64,000 nt of DNA. It comes from Streptomyces sp. VRA16 Mangrove soil. GTDB lineage: Bacteria > Actinomycetota > Actinomycetes > Streptomycetales > Streptomycetaceae. A program made the position numbers and the translations under genes. The notes under the pieces are model-generated. The model had not been told where the DNA came from and did not search any database. It saw only the letters and a list, made by a program, of their open reading frames with translations. The stretch lies in contig NZ_JAFVLN010000029.1 of assembly GCF_017377775.1 (NCBI RefSeq), positions 21,933-85,932 on the forward strand. Reading direction: 5' to 3'. The first letter of the stretch is position 1; each line of letters starts with the position of its first letter. Below are positions 50,606 through 60,473 of this stretch, piece after piece.

Positions 50606-52171
50606 TCAGGTGCGGCGCAGCTCGCCCTTCACCACCTTCCCGCTCGCGTTCCGCGGCAGCTCGCCCACGAAGGCGACCTGTCGCGGAACCTTGTAGTTGG
50701 CCATCTCCCGGCGCGCCCACGCGACCAGGTCGTCGGCCGTCACCACGGACCCCGGCCGCCGCACCACGTACGCCTTCCCGACCTCGCCGAGGCGTCCGTC
50801 CGGCACCCCGACGACCGCCACGTCGGCGACGTCCGGGTGCAGTCCGAGGAGCTGCTCGATCTCCGCCGGGTACGCGTTGAAGCCGCCGACGATGAACATG
50901 TCCTTGATCCGGTCGGTGATCCGCAGATTGCCCTCGCCGTCCAGGACCCCGACATCGCCCGTGCGCAGCCAGCCGTCCTCGGTGATGACCTCGGCGGTGG
51001 CGGCCGGGTCCTCGAAGTAGCCGCGCATGACGTTGAAGCCGCGCACCAGGACCTCGCCGGGCTCGCCGGGGGCCGCGGCGACCCGGATCTCGGTGCCCGG
51101 GATCGCCCGGCCCGAGGTCGAGGCGATGGTCCACGGGTCGTCGCCGCGCCGGCACATGGAGACGATGCCGCTGGCCTCGGTCAGCCCGTACGCCGTGAGG
51201 ACGGTGGCGACGTGCAGTTCGCCGCGCAGCCGCTCGACCAGTTGCAGGGGGACCACGGCCGCGCCCGTGACCACCACCCGCAGCGCCGACAGATCGTGCG
51301 CGTCGCGCGCCGGGTGGTCGAGCAGCGACTGGTGCAGGGTGGGCGGTCCGGGCAGTACGGAGACGCGTTCCGCCGCGATGTTGGCGAGCACCGTGTCCAC
51401 GTTGAAGACGGGCTGCGGGATCATCGTCGCGCCGCGCATCAGGCAGGCGATGACCCCGGCCTTGTAGCCGAAGGTGTGGAAGAAGGGGTTCACGATCAGA
51501 TAGCGGTCGCCCTCCTCCAGACCGGCGAGGTCCGCCCAGATCTCGTAGCCGCGCAGCGTCTGCTCGTGGGTGATGACGGCGCCCTTGGGGCGTCCGGTGG
51601 TGCCCGAGGTGAAGATGATGTCCGAGGGCGAGGAGGGTGACACGGCGTCCGCGCGCTCCCGCACCTCCTCCCCCGTGATCTTGTCCCCGGCGGCCAGGAA
51701 CTCCTTCCACGTGCGGTATCCGGGCGTCTGCGGCGCGCTGTCCGCGAGCACCACCACCTGTTCCAGGGCGGGGAGTTCGGCTCCGGCCTCCTGGGCGCGG
51801 CGCAGCGAGGCCACGTACGACGTGCCGAGGAAGGTGCCGGTGACGAAGAGCAGCCGGGCCCGGGAGCGGGCCAGGATGTCGGCGGCCTCCGCGCCCTTGA
51901 AGCGGGTGTTCAGCGGCACCAGGACCGCGCCCGCGCTCACCGCGCCCAGGGCCGAGACGATCCAGTCGAGGGTGTTCGGGGCCCAGACGGCGACCCGGTC
52001 GCCGGGTTCGACGCCGGTGGCCATACAGGCCGCCGCGGCCCGTTCGACGCGCTCGCCGAGTTCCGTGTACGAGATCCGGGTGCGCCCGTCCACCACGGCC
52101 TCGCGCCCCGCGTGCCGCCGGACCGCTTCCCGGACCAGCCCCGGGACGGTGCCCCACGTCTCCGTGTTCAT
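50606..52171 (-). CDS. FadD3-like acyl-CoA ligase
   Basis: 521 aa ANL-family ligase. P-loop FTSGTTGRPKGAV (~residue 185), the A8 region TGDVGVLDGEG, DRIKDMFIVGGFN and the catalytic Lys in NASGKVVKGELRRT. Similar to FadD3, which activates the ring-propionate of sterol degradation in mycobacteria; here a carboxylic acid of a lipid or steroid is likely. Divergent from an Ltp/thiolase gene with two CTGAC-N5-GTCAG palindromes between. ATG 52171. Confidence 0.83.
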   Translation of the reverse strand: MNTETWGTVPGLVREAVRRHAGREAVVDGRTRISYTELGERVERAAAACMATGVEPGDRVAVWAPNTLDWIVSALGAVSAGAVLVPLNTRFKGAEAADILARSRARLLFVTGTFLGTSYVASLRRAQEAGAELPALEQVVVLADSAPQTPGYRTWKEFLAAGDKITGEEVRERADAVSPSSPSDIIFTSGTTGRPKGAVITHEQTLRGYEIWADLAGLEEGDRYLIVNPFFHTFGYKAGVIACLMRGATMIPQPVFNVDTVLANIAAERVSVLPGPPTLHQSLLDHPARDAHDLSALRVVVTGAAVVPLQLVERLRGELHVATVLTAYGLTEASGIVSMCRRGDDPWTIASTSGRAIPGTEIRVAAAPGEPGEVLVRGFNVMRGYFEDPAATAEVITEDGWLRTGDVGVLDGEGNLRITDRIKDMFIVGGFNAYPAEIEQLLGLHPDVADVAVVGVPDGRLGEVGKAYVVRRPGSVVTADDLVAWARREMANYKVPRQVAFVGELPRNASGKVVKGELRRT

Positions 52172-52196
52172 CGAACGACCTCCCGCAACGCCGTAG

Positions 52197-52238
52197 CTGA
52201 CTATCCGTCAGATTAGCTGTAGCCTGACGCGCTGTCAG
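52197..52238. promoter_or_regulatory. Tandem CTGAC-N5-GTCAG palindromes, candidate operators
   Basis: CTGACTATCCGTCAG at 52197-52211 and CTGACGCGCTGTCAG at 52224-52238, centres 27 bp apart, in the divergent region between the ligase and the thiolase-like gene. The same pattern recurs at 61748-61762. Half-site CTGAY/GTCAG suggests a TetR-type dimer. Confidence 0.6.
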
Positions 52239-52267
52239 CAGATGGGATCGAGGTGCTGGGGGTGCCC

Positions 52268-53419
52268 ATGACGGGACTGAAGGACGCGACAGCCATCGTC
52301 GGCATAGGGCAGACGGCCTTCGCGAAGCAACTCCCCGAATCCGAGAAGACGTTGGCGTGCCGGGCGATCCTGGCCGCCCTCGACGACGCCGGGCTCGCCC
52401 CGTCCGAGGTGGACGCCTTCGCCTCGTACACGATGGAGGAGACCGACGAGGTCGAGGTCGCCAAGGCGATCGGCGCCGGTGACGTCACCTTCTTCTCCAA
52501 GATCGGTTACGGGGGCGGCGGTTCGTGCGCGACGCTCGCCCATCTCGCCGCCGCGGTCGCCACCGGGCAGGCGAGCGTGGGCGTGGCCTGGCGCTCGCGC
52601 AAGCGCGGCAGCGGACCCCGCCCGTGGAAGAACACCACCGTCCAACTCCCCACGCCCGCCCAGTGGACGCGGCCCTTCGGACTGCTCAGGCCGGCCGACG
52701 AGATCGGCATGCTGGCCCGCCGCTACATGCACGAGTACGGGGCCACCCGCGACCACCTCTTCAACGTCGCCCTCGCCTGCCGCAACCGCGCCAACCAGAA
52801 CCCGGCCGCGATGATGTACGAACGCCCCCTCACCCGGGACATGTACATGAACGCCCGCTGGATCAGCGAGCCGCTCTGCCTCTTCGACAACTGCCTGGAG
52901 ACGGACGGGGCGCTGGCCTGTGTCATCGTCTCCGCCGAGCGCGCCCGCGACCTGCGCCACAAGCCCGTCTACATCCACTCGGCGGCCCAGGGCCTGCCCG
53001 CGCAGCACCACGGCATGGTCAACTACTGGAACGACGACCCCCTCACCGGCCCCGCCTGGACGGCGGCCCGCCACCTGTGGAAGAACTCCGACCTCACCCC
53101 GCACGACGTGGACGTCGCCCAGATCTACGACGCGTTCACCCCGCTCATCCCGCTCTCCCTGGAGGGGTACGGGTTCTGTGGCCGCGGCGAGGGCGGCGCG
53201 TTCACCGAGGGCGGCGCCCTGGAGATCGGCGGCCGCCTGCCCATCAACACCGGCGGCGGCGGCCTCTCGGAGGCGTACGTGCACGGCTTCAACCTGATCA
53301 ACGAGGGCGTGAAGCAACTGCGGGGTGTCAGCACGGCCCAAGTACCGGGAGCAAAGACGTGCCTGGTGACGGCGGGCGAGGGGGTGCCGACGTCGGCGGT
53401 GCTCCTGAGGACCGCCTGA
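52268..53419 (+). CDS. Thiolase/Ltp-family protein with catalytic Cys
   Basis: 383 aa from ATG 52268 (GGGGGTG ahead; GTG 52253 is possible). Thiolase-like fold: GGSCATLAHL with a nucleophile-type Cys at ~residue 92, QIYDAFTPLIPLSLE, and C-terminal LPINTGGGGLSEAYVHG. It resembles Ltp/thiolase-like partners in side-chain removal. The next gene is a DUF35 protein, the usual partner. In acyl-CoA degradation it would cleave a beta-ketoacyl- or beta-hydroxy-CoA. Confidence 0.83.
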   Translation: MTGLKDATAIVGIGQTAFAKQLPESEKTLACRAILAALDDAGLAPSEVDAFASYTMEETDEVEVAKAIGAGDVTFFSKIGYGGGGSCATLAHLAAAVATGQASVGVAWRSRKRGSGPRPWKNTTVQLPTPAQWTRPFGLLRPADEIGMLARRYMHEYGATRDHLFNVALACRNRANQNPAAMMYERPLTRDMYMNARWISEPLCLFDNCLETDGALACVIVSAERARDLRHKPVYIHSAAQGLPAQHHGMVNYWNDDPLTGPAWTAARHLWKNSDLTPHDVDVAQIYDAFTPLIPLSLEGYGFCGRGEGGAFTEGGALEIGGRLPINTGGGGLSEAYVHGFNLINEGVKQLRGVSTAQVPGAKTCLVTAGEGVPTSAVLLRTA

Positions 53420-53465
53420 GCGGGCGAGCAACCACGACGAAGCCGCACTCCGAAGGGACCAGACC

Positions 53466-53921
53466 ATGGCAGACGCCTCCGAATCAGCCCTGCTCACCCC
53501 CGTACCGGACGACGACGGCGCCCCCTTCTGGGACTACGCCGCCCGGGGCGAGCTGCGCATCCAGGCCTGCGCCGACCCCGCATGCAGGGAGCTCCGCTTC
53601 CCGCCCCGCCCCTGCTGCCCGCACTGCCGGTCCTTCGACTCCACGTGGCAAAGGATGAGCGGCAGGGGGAGGATCTGGTCGTACGTGATCCCGCACCCGC
53701 CGCTGCTTCCGGCGTACGCCGCGATGGCCCCCTACAACGCGATCGTCGTCGAACTCGCGGAAGCCCCCCGCATCCGCCTGGTCGGCAACCTGGTCACCGC
53801 CGCCGACGCCCCCCTCGACTCGGTCCCCGCGGAGCGCCTGCGCATCGGGGCGAAGGTCCAGGCCGTCTTCACCGAGGTCGACGGCGTGACCGTCCCGCGC
53901 TGGATCCTGGAGCGGCCGTGA
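53466..53921 (+). CDS. DUF35 zinc-ribbon/OB-fold protein, partner of the thiolase
   Basis: 151 aa. The zinc ribbon is in CADPACRELRFPPRPCCPHC (four Cys), followed by an OB fold (RIWSYVIPHPPLLPAY; RIRLVGNLV). Such DUF35 proteins pair with Ltp2-like enzymes, as ChsH2/Ltp2 do in mycobacterial sterol catabolism. Starts 46 bp after the thiolase and couples to the hydratase gene by GTGA. Confidence 0.87.
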   Translation: MADASESALLTPVPDDDGAPFWDYAARGELRIQACADPACRELRFPPRPCCPHCRSFDSTWQRMSGRGRIWSYVIPHPPLLPAYAAMAPYNAIVVELAEAPRIRLVGNLVTAADAPLDSVPAERLRIGAKVQAVFTEVDGVTVPRWILERP

Positions 53922-54691
53922 CCCTGCGCACGGAGACCGACAAGGAGACCGGGGTGGCCGTGGTCACCCTGGACCGCCCGCACCGGCACAACGCCCTGGA
54001 CGCGCCGACGATCGCCGAACTCATCGCCGCCTGGCAGGAGTTCCGCTTCGACGACGACGTACGGGCGATCGTCGTCACCGGCGCCGGCGACCGCGCCTTC
54101 TGCACGGGCATCGACCGCGACTTCGGCGTGCCCCAGCCCGGCTCCCCCTACTCCATGGACGATCCGCTCCTCACGGTCGGCCCGAAAGCCAACGACCTGT
54201 GGAAACCGGTGATCGCCGCGGTGCACGGCATGGCGTGCGGCGGCGCGTTCTACCTGCTGGGCGAGGCGGAGTTCGTCGTCGCGGACGAGACGGCGACGTT
54301 CTTCGACCCGCACACCACGTACGGGATGGTCAGCGCGTACGAGCCGGTGTACCTCGCCCAGCGGATGCCCCCGGGCGAGGTGGCCCGGCTGACGCTGATG
54401 GGCTCGGCGGAACGGATGTCGGCGCGGCGGGCGTACGAGACCGGGCTGGTCAGTGAAGTCACCCCGCCCGGGGCGGCGTTGGCGGCGGCGGTGCGGTGCG
54501 CGCAGACGATCGCCGGGTATCCCACGACCGCGGTCCAGGGCACCGTACGGGCGATCTGGGCGGCGACCGAGGCCGCCCGCGCCCACGCCTTCGCCCAGGC
54601 CCCGCACCTGCTGAAACTCGGCAGCGTGCCGCCGGAGGAACAGGCGGGGCTCTTCACTTCCCGGACGCGGCGGGGCTTCACCGTGCGCTAG
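53918..54691 (+). CDS. Enoyl-CoA hydratase/isomerase family protein
   Basis: 257 aa crotonase fold. GTG 53918 overlaps the DUF35 stop (GTGA). Oxyanion-hole motifs AFCTGIDRDFG and GMACGGAFYLLGEAEFVVA are present. One usual catalytic Glu position appears altered, so hydration, isomerisation or ring-opening hydrolysis are all open. It completes a ligase-thiolase-DUF35-hydratase set. Stop overlaps the convergent secreted protein gene by 4 bp. Confidence 0.85.
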   Translation: MTLRTETDKETGVAVVTLDRPHRHNALDAPTIAELIAAWQEFRFDDDVRAIVVTGAGDRAFCTGIDRDFGVPQPGSPYSMDDPLLTVGPKANDLWKPVIAAVHGMACGGAFYLLGEAEFVVADETATFFDPHTTYGMVSAYEPVYLAQRMPPGEVARLTLMGSAERMSARRAYETGLVSEVTPPGAALAAAVRCAQTIAGYPTTAVQGTVRAIWAATEAARAHAFAQAPHLLKLGSVPPEEQAGLFTSRTRRGFTVR

Positions 54692-55251
54692 GAGTGGAAC
54701 AGGGTCTCCGGGTCGACCTCGCAGTGGTCGACCACGGCGTTCGGGTCGTCGCCGCCGACCGGCACCTTGGTGGTCACCTTGCCCTGCGCGGGGACCCTGA
54801 CCTCGTGGAAGAGCGCGTTGATCGTGTCGCCGGAGGAGTCCAGGAAGGCGACGTGGATGTCGTAACGCACCGTCTTGTCATTGGGGTTGGTGACCTCGAC
54901 GGTGGCGTACGGGGTCTTCTCGTCCGCGCACTTGATCAGCCGCGCGGTGCCCTGCCGCACGGAACTGCCGCTGCCGCTCGACGTGGAGGTGGGCGTCGGG
55001 GTGCGGTGGCGGGGCCGCACGGTCGGGACGACGACGGTGCCGCTGTCGTCATCGTCGTCGTAGCCGGACCCGGAGGACCCGCCGCTCGACGAGCTGCTCG
55101 ACGAACTGTCGTGGTCCTGGGAGGAGCTGCTGCAGCCTCCCCCTCCGCTGCCGCTGCTGTGGTGGTGCCCGCGCCCCCGCCCGCTGGAGAAGCCAGTGAG
55201 GGCCACCACCACCAGCGCGGCAACAGCCGTAAGTCTCAGTCCCCGTGTCAT
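54688..55251 (-). CDS. Secreted Ser-rich protein, FxLYD-like domain
   Basis: 187 aa from ATG 55251 (the frame is open further to 55299). Signal peptide (LRLTAVAALVVVALTGFSSG), then a His/Ser/Gly/Asp-rich linker with poly-Ser, and a compact C-terminal beta domain with two Cys (YATVEVTNPNDKTVRYDI; VDHCEVDPETLF). The domain pattern is like FxLYD/DUF4352 extracellular proteins. Function unknown. Confidence 0.7.
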   Translation of the reverse strand: MTRGLRLTAVAALVVVALTGFSSGRGRGHHHSSGSGGGGCSSSSQDHDSSSSSSSSGGSSGSGYDDDDDSGTVVVPTVRPRHRTPTPTSTSSGSGSSVRQGTARLIKCADEKTPYATVEVTNPNDKTVRYDIHVAFLDSSGDTINALFHEVRVPAQGKVTTKVPVGGDDPNAVVDHCEVDPETLFHS

Positions 55252-55276
55252 CACGCCGCGCACCCTAGCGCCCCGC

Positions 55277-55297
55277 CAGGGGCGCGGGGAACCGCGC
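55277..55297. repeat. Copy of the GGGGCGCGGGGAAC repeat
   Basis: CAGGGGCGCGGGGAACCGCGC, a single diverged copy upstream of the secreted-protein gene; same family as the lysS/argS arms and the copy at 63770. Confidence 0.7.
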
Positions 55298-55361
55298 ACC
55301 CGGCCCCACCCGGGCGGGCGCCCGGCAACGTCGCGACCGGGACCGAGCCGGACGCCTGAGG

Positions 55362-55430
55362 GGAGCGCTCACCCCGCGCCGGGGTGCCGCCCTGCCCACC
55401 CTGCCGCCCATGGCGGCAGACTGCCCAAGG
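55362..55430. repeat. 69-bp element, copy 1
   Basis: Nearly identical (66/69) to 63854-63922. It contains the hairpins CCCCGCGCCGGGG and CTGCCGCC-CAT-GGCGGCAG. Ten bases after the afsK stop, so it may act as a terminator. Confidence 0.8.
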
Positions 55431-55439
55431 CTCCGGGGC

Positions 55440-57833
<2,394 letters not shown>

Positions 57834-57846
57834 TTGCCTGCCACCT

Positions 57847-57858
57847 CCCCGTACGGGG
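57847..57858 (-). promoter_or_regulatory. Palindrome overlapping the afsK ribosome-binding site
   Basis: CCCCGTACGGGG reads on into GGGGAGG on the minus strand, so the presumed Shine-Dalgarno lies in one arm. A short hairpin could limit initiation (inference). Confidence 0.35.
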
Positions 57859-57994
57859 CCACCGCACTCACGACCCCCGTCAGCGTCTCACCACCGAAGC
57901 GCTACGGCGGCACGCACCCCGATTCTTCCTGTCCGGGGCCCCGGTTGCGAACCCGGGGGCGCCACGGGGTGTCACGGACGTGCCATGAGGTGTC

Positions 57995-58990
57995 TCACAC
58001 TCCGCCGCGACGTGCGCGGGACGCCGCCCGCGGCTCCTCCCGGTCCGTCTCCCGTACGGCGAACAGTGCCCCCTGGTCGTCGGCGAGGACGGCCACCCGC
58101 CCGTACGCCGTCGGGTGCGCCGCCACCCGGACCGCACCGCCGAGCCGGACCGCGTCCGCGACCGTGGCGTCCAGGCCCGCCGTGCCGAAGTGCACCAGGA
58201 ATCGCCCGGTCGGCGGTCCGACCGCGGCGGTGCGGCGGCCCGCCACCGCGGTGCGCGGGCCCGGCACGGACCCGGCGGGCGCCCACAGGCGCAGTCCGTC
58301 GCCCGCGTCCTCGGTGTCCACGGCCGCGTACCCGAAGACGGACTCGTAGAAGGTGTCGGCCCGTACCGTGTCCCGCACCCGCAGCTCGCTCCAGCAGAAG
58401 GCGCCGGGCTCCCCCGTCACCTCGAAGCCGAGATCGCTGCCCGCCTGCCACAGGCCGAACATCCCGCCGTCCCGGTCGGTGACCAGGGCCATGGTGGCCG
58501 CGGTGCCCACGGAGAGCGGCCCCGACACGATCCGGCCGCCGGAGCGGGCGACCCGGGCGGCGGTGGCGTAGGCGTCGCGGACCGCGAAGTGCACGGTCCA
58601 GGCCGGTCCGGTGGCGCCCAGCACCGGGGAAGAGCCTCTCGTCCCATCCCCCTCGTCGCCCGAAGGGCGGCCTCGCGGAGTCTGGTGCGTGCTCTCGGCG
58701 TGCCGGGTGCAAGGGCTCGTACTGGATGTACTTGGCCTTACGCCCGGTGCGGCGAGAGTGCGTGCCAGACGTCGCGGGGCAGAGGGGGATGGGACGAGAG
58801 GCTCTAGTGCGGAGACAGCCCGGTCCTCGCTGTACGCCGCCGTGTAGTAGCCCCGCTCGGCCCCCGCGCCCTCGTCGAAGGTCCACCCGAAGAGATCGCC
58901 GTAGAACCGCTTGCCCGCCTCGACGTCGGGCAGCCGGACGTCGGCCCAGCACGGGGCTCCTTCGGGGAATGCGCTGCGTACGGGGCCCAT
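57995..58990 (-). CDS. Two-domain VOC (glyoxalase-like) protein with in-frame insertion
   Basis: 331 aa including ~59 foreign residues. Domain 1 (residues ~1-60 and ~125-185): EGAPCWADVRLPDVEAGKRFYGDLFGW ... WTVHFAVRDAYATAARVARSGG; domain 2 (~195-315): CWSELRVRDTVRADTFYESVFGY ... FGTAGLDATVADAVRLGG. The strand-loop between 'DRAVSAL' and 'PVLGATGPAWT' is split by sequence from a 175-bp inverted-repeat element, yet the frame stays open. VOC proteins include metal-dependent lyases and dioxygenases; function here unknown, and the insertion may impair domain 1. ATG 58990 is the only good start. Confidence 0.78.
   Translation of the reverse strand: MGPVRSAFPEGAPCWADVRLPDVEAGKRFYGDLFGWTFDEGAGAERGYYTAAYSEDRAVSALEPLVPSPSAPRRLARTLAAPGVRPSTSSTSPCTRHAESTHQTPRGRPSGDEGDGTRGSSPVLGATGPAWTVHFAVRDAYATAARVARSGGRIVSGPLSVGTAATMALVTDRDGGMFGLWQAGSDLGFEVTGEPGAFCWSELRVRDTVRADTFYESVFGYAAVDTEDAGDGLRLWAPAGSVPGPRTAVAGRRTAAVGPPTGRFLVHFGTAGLDATVADAVRLGGAVRVAAHPTAYGRVAVLADDQGALFAVRETDREEPRAASRARRGGV
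58631..58805. mobile_element. MITE-like 175-bp inverted-repeat element in the VOC gene
   Basis: Perfect 24-bp terminal arms (58631-58654 and 58782-58805, starting AGAGCCTCTCGTCCCATC), then a further imperfect inverted stretch of ~45 bp on each side; the left arm has an extra hairpin (GCCC-gaa-GGGC). No transposase gene. No clear target-site duplication was seen. Element plus two bases is a multiple of three, consistent with the kept frame. Confidence 0.75.
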
Positions 58991-59174
58991 GGCGGCACGC
59001 TAGCCACGCAGGTCAGGGCCACACCGTTCACATTCGAACGAATGGCCAATTCCGGTCGCCCCCGGAACGGATTTTGACCGGCGGCCGGTCCCGTTCCGCA
59101 CGCCTGATGACAGCCTGGCGAAGGGGGCCAACCCCATTTGCAGTCGGCCAGATCGCGCTCCGATCACCCCTCGG

Positions 59175-59186
59175 TAAGCTGACGGC
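59175..59186 (+). promoter_or_regulatory. -10 element for a probably leaderless TetR mRNA
   Basis: TAAGCT (59175-59180) is followed by six bases and the ATG at 59187, with no Shine-Dalgarno. The transcript would begin at the start codon. Confidence 0.45.
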
Positions 59187-59834
59187 ATGACAGGACAAGT
59201 ACGTACCGTCGACGGACGTGTGGCCGGACGGCGTGGTCAGGCAACACGTCAGAAGCTGCTGGAATGCCTCGGCGAGATGCTCAGCTCCTCGCCCTACCGG
59301 GACGTCAAAGTCATTGATGTCGCGCGAAAGGCGGGCACTTCGCCCGCGACGTTCTACCAGTACTTCCCGGACGTCGAGGGCGCCGTCCTGGAGATCGCCG
59401 AGCAAATGGCCACCGAAGGGGCCGAGTTGACCGGCCTGGTCGCCGACCGCTCCTGGGTCGGCAAGGCCGGCTGGACGACGGCGCAGGAACTCGTGGACGG
59501 CTTCCTGGAGTTCTGGCGCCGCAACGACGCGATCCTGCGCGTCGTCGACCTCGGTGCGGCCGAGGGCGACAAGCGGTTCTACAAGATCCGCATGAAGATC
59601 CTGAACTCCGTGAACAACTCCCTTGCGGACGCGGTCAAGGAGCTCCAGGACAAGGGCAAGGTCGACAAGGACGTGAGCCCGGCGGCGGTCGCCGGATCGC
59701 TGGTCGCGATGCTCGCGGCGGTCGCCTCGCACCAGAAGGGCTTCCAGGCCTGGGGCGTCAAGCAGGCCGAACTGAAGCCGAACGTGGCGCTGTTGGTGCA
59801 CCTGGGCGTGACCGGAAAGAAGCCGACGAAGTAA
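59187..59834 (+). CDS. TetR-family transcriptional regulator
   Basis: 215 aa. HTH ~20-65 with the recognition helix SPATFYQYFPDVEGAV. C-terminal ligand domain has a Lys-rich tail and a segment (QELVDGFLEFWRRNDAILRVVDLG) typical of TetR_C proteins near fatty-acid or steroid genes. It lies between afsK/VOC and the acyl-CoA dehydrogenase block, which bears the CTGAY-N5-GTCAG palindrome; it is a candidate, not a proven, regulator of that site. No copy of the palindrome is seen in its own upstream region. Confidence 0.85.
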   Translation: MTGQVRTVDGRVAGRRGQATRQKLLECLGEMLSSSPYRDVKVIDVARKAGTSPATFYQYFPDVEGAVLEIAEQMATEGAELTGLVADRSWVGKAGWTTAQELVDGFLEFWRRNDAILRVVDLGAAEGDKRFYKIRMKILNSVNNSLADAVKELQDKGKVDKDVSPAAVAGSLVAMLAAVASHQKGFQAWGVKQAELKPNVALLVHLGVTGKKPTK

Positions 59835-59870
59835 CACCCCTCTGCACTCTCTGCACCCTTCTGCCCTTTC

Positions 59871-59898
59871 TGGTCCTGACTGGTCCTGACTGGTTCTG
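59871..59898 (+). repeat. 10-bp tandem repeat, 2.8 copies
   Basis: TGGTCCTGAC twice (59871-59890) then TGGTTCTG, in the 3' region after the TetR gene. Function unknown. Confidence 0.7.
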
Positions 59899-59903
59899 TC
59901 GAG

Positions 59904-59940
59904 CGGCGGCGGTTCGCGTGGTCAGCGTGAGCCGCCGCCG
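59904..59940 (+). terminator. Hairpin after the TetR gene
   Basis: CGGCGGCGG and its complement CCGCCGCCG with a 19-nt loop, then TTG. It lies between convergent genes; plausible weak terminator. Confidence 0.5.
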
Positions 59941-59969
59941 TTGCAGTCGGGTCCCGGGATCCGGTGCGG

Positions 59970-60473
59970 TCAGGCCCCGGGATCAGGGCTTTCGCGCCGT
60001 TCGAGACGGAACAGCCTGATCTCCCGGTCGATCCGCGCCTGGTACGCGGCGTACGGCGGCCAGAACGTCAGCGCCGCCTCCCAAGCCGCCGCCCGCTCCT
60101 CGGACTTGAGCAGCCGTGCGGTGACCGGAATGTCCTCGCCGCGCCAGTTGATCACGGCGTCGGGGTGGGCGAGCAGGTTCGCCGTCCACGCCGGGTGTCC
60201 CGGCCGCCCGAAGTTCGACCCGATCAGCAGCCAGGGGCCCGCGTCGCCGGCTCCCTCGGGCATGCAGGCGAGCGGGGTGCGCCGTTCGAGCCCGCTTCTC
60301 GCGCCCTTCGCGGTGAGGATGACTCCCGGCAGCATCTGCGCGCTGACCAGCACTTTTCCCTTGGTGAGCCGGTGCACGGCACGGTCCAGGGCCGGGATGA
60401 CGTGCGGTGCGACCTTGGCGAAGGTCCTGGTCGAGGAGACCTTCTGCACGAGCTTGAGCCCGGGCGGCGCCAT
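59970..60473 (-). CDS. Nitroreductase-family deazaflavin (F420)-dependent oxidoreductase-like protein
   Basis: 167 aa, the Ddn/split-barrel type: VILTAKGARSGLERRTPLACMPEG, WLLIGSNFGRPGHPAWTANLLAHPDAVI, and the C-terminal helix ending DREIRLFRLERR. Such proteins use F420H2 in redox or menaquinone protection. The ATG shares one base with the acyl-CoA dehydrogenase stop (TGATG), so they are a two-gene operon and may act on the same substrate class. Confidence 0.83.
   Translation of the reverse strand: MAPPGLKLVQKVSSTRTFAKVAPHVIPALDRAVHRLTKGKVLVSAQMLPGVILTAKGARSGLERRTPLACMPEGAGDAGPWLLIGSNFGRPGHPAWTANLLAHPDAVINWRGEDIPVTARLLKSEERAAAWEAALTFWPPYAAYQARIDREIRLFRLERRESPDPGA

Noticed and set aside
57995..58990. 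VOC gene as a pseudogene
   Set aside because: Despite the insertion the frame is open and both domains' motifs remain, so I list it as a coding sequence with an insertion.
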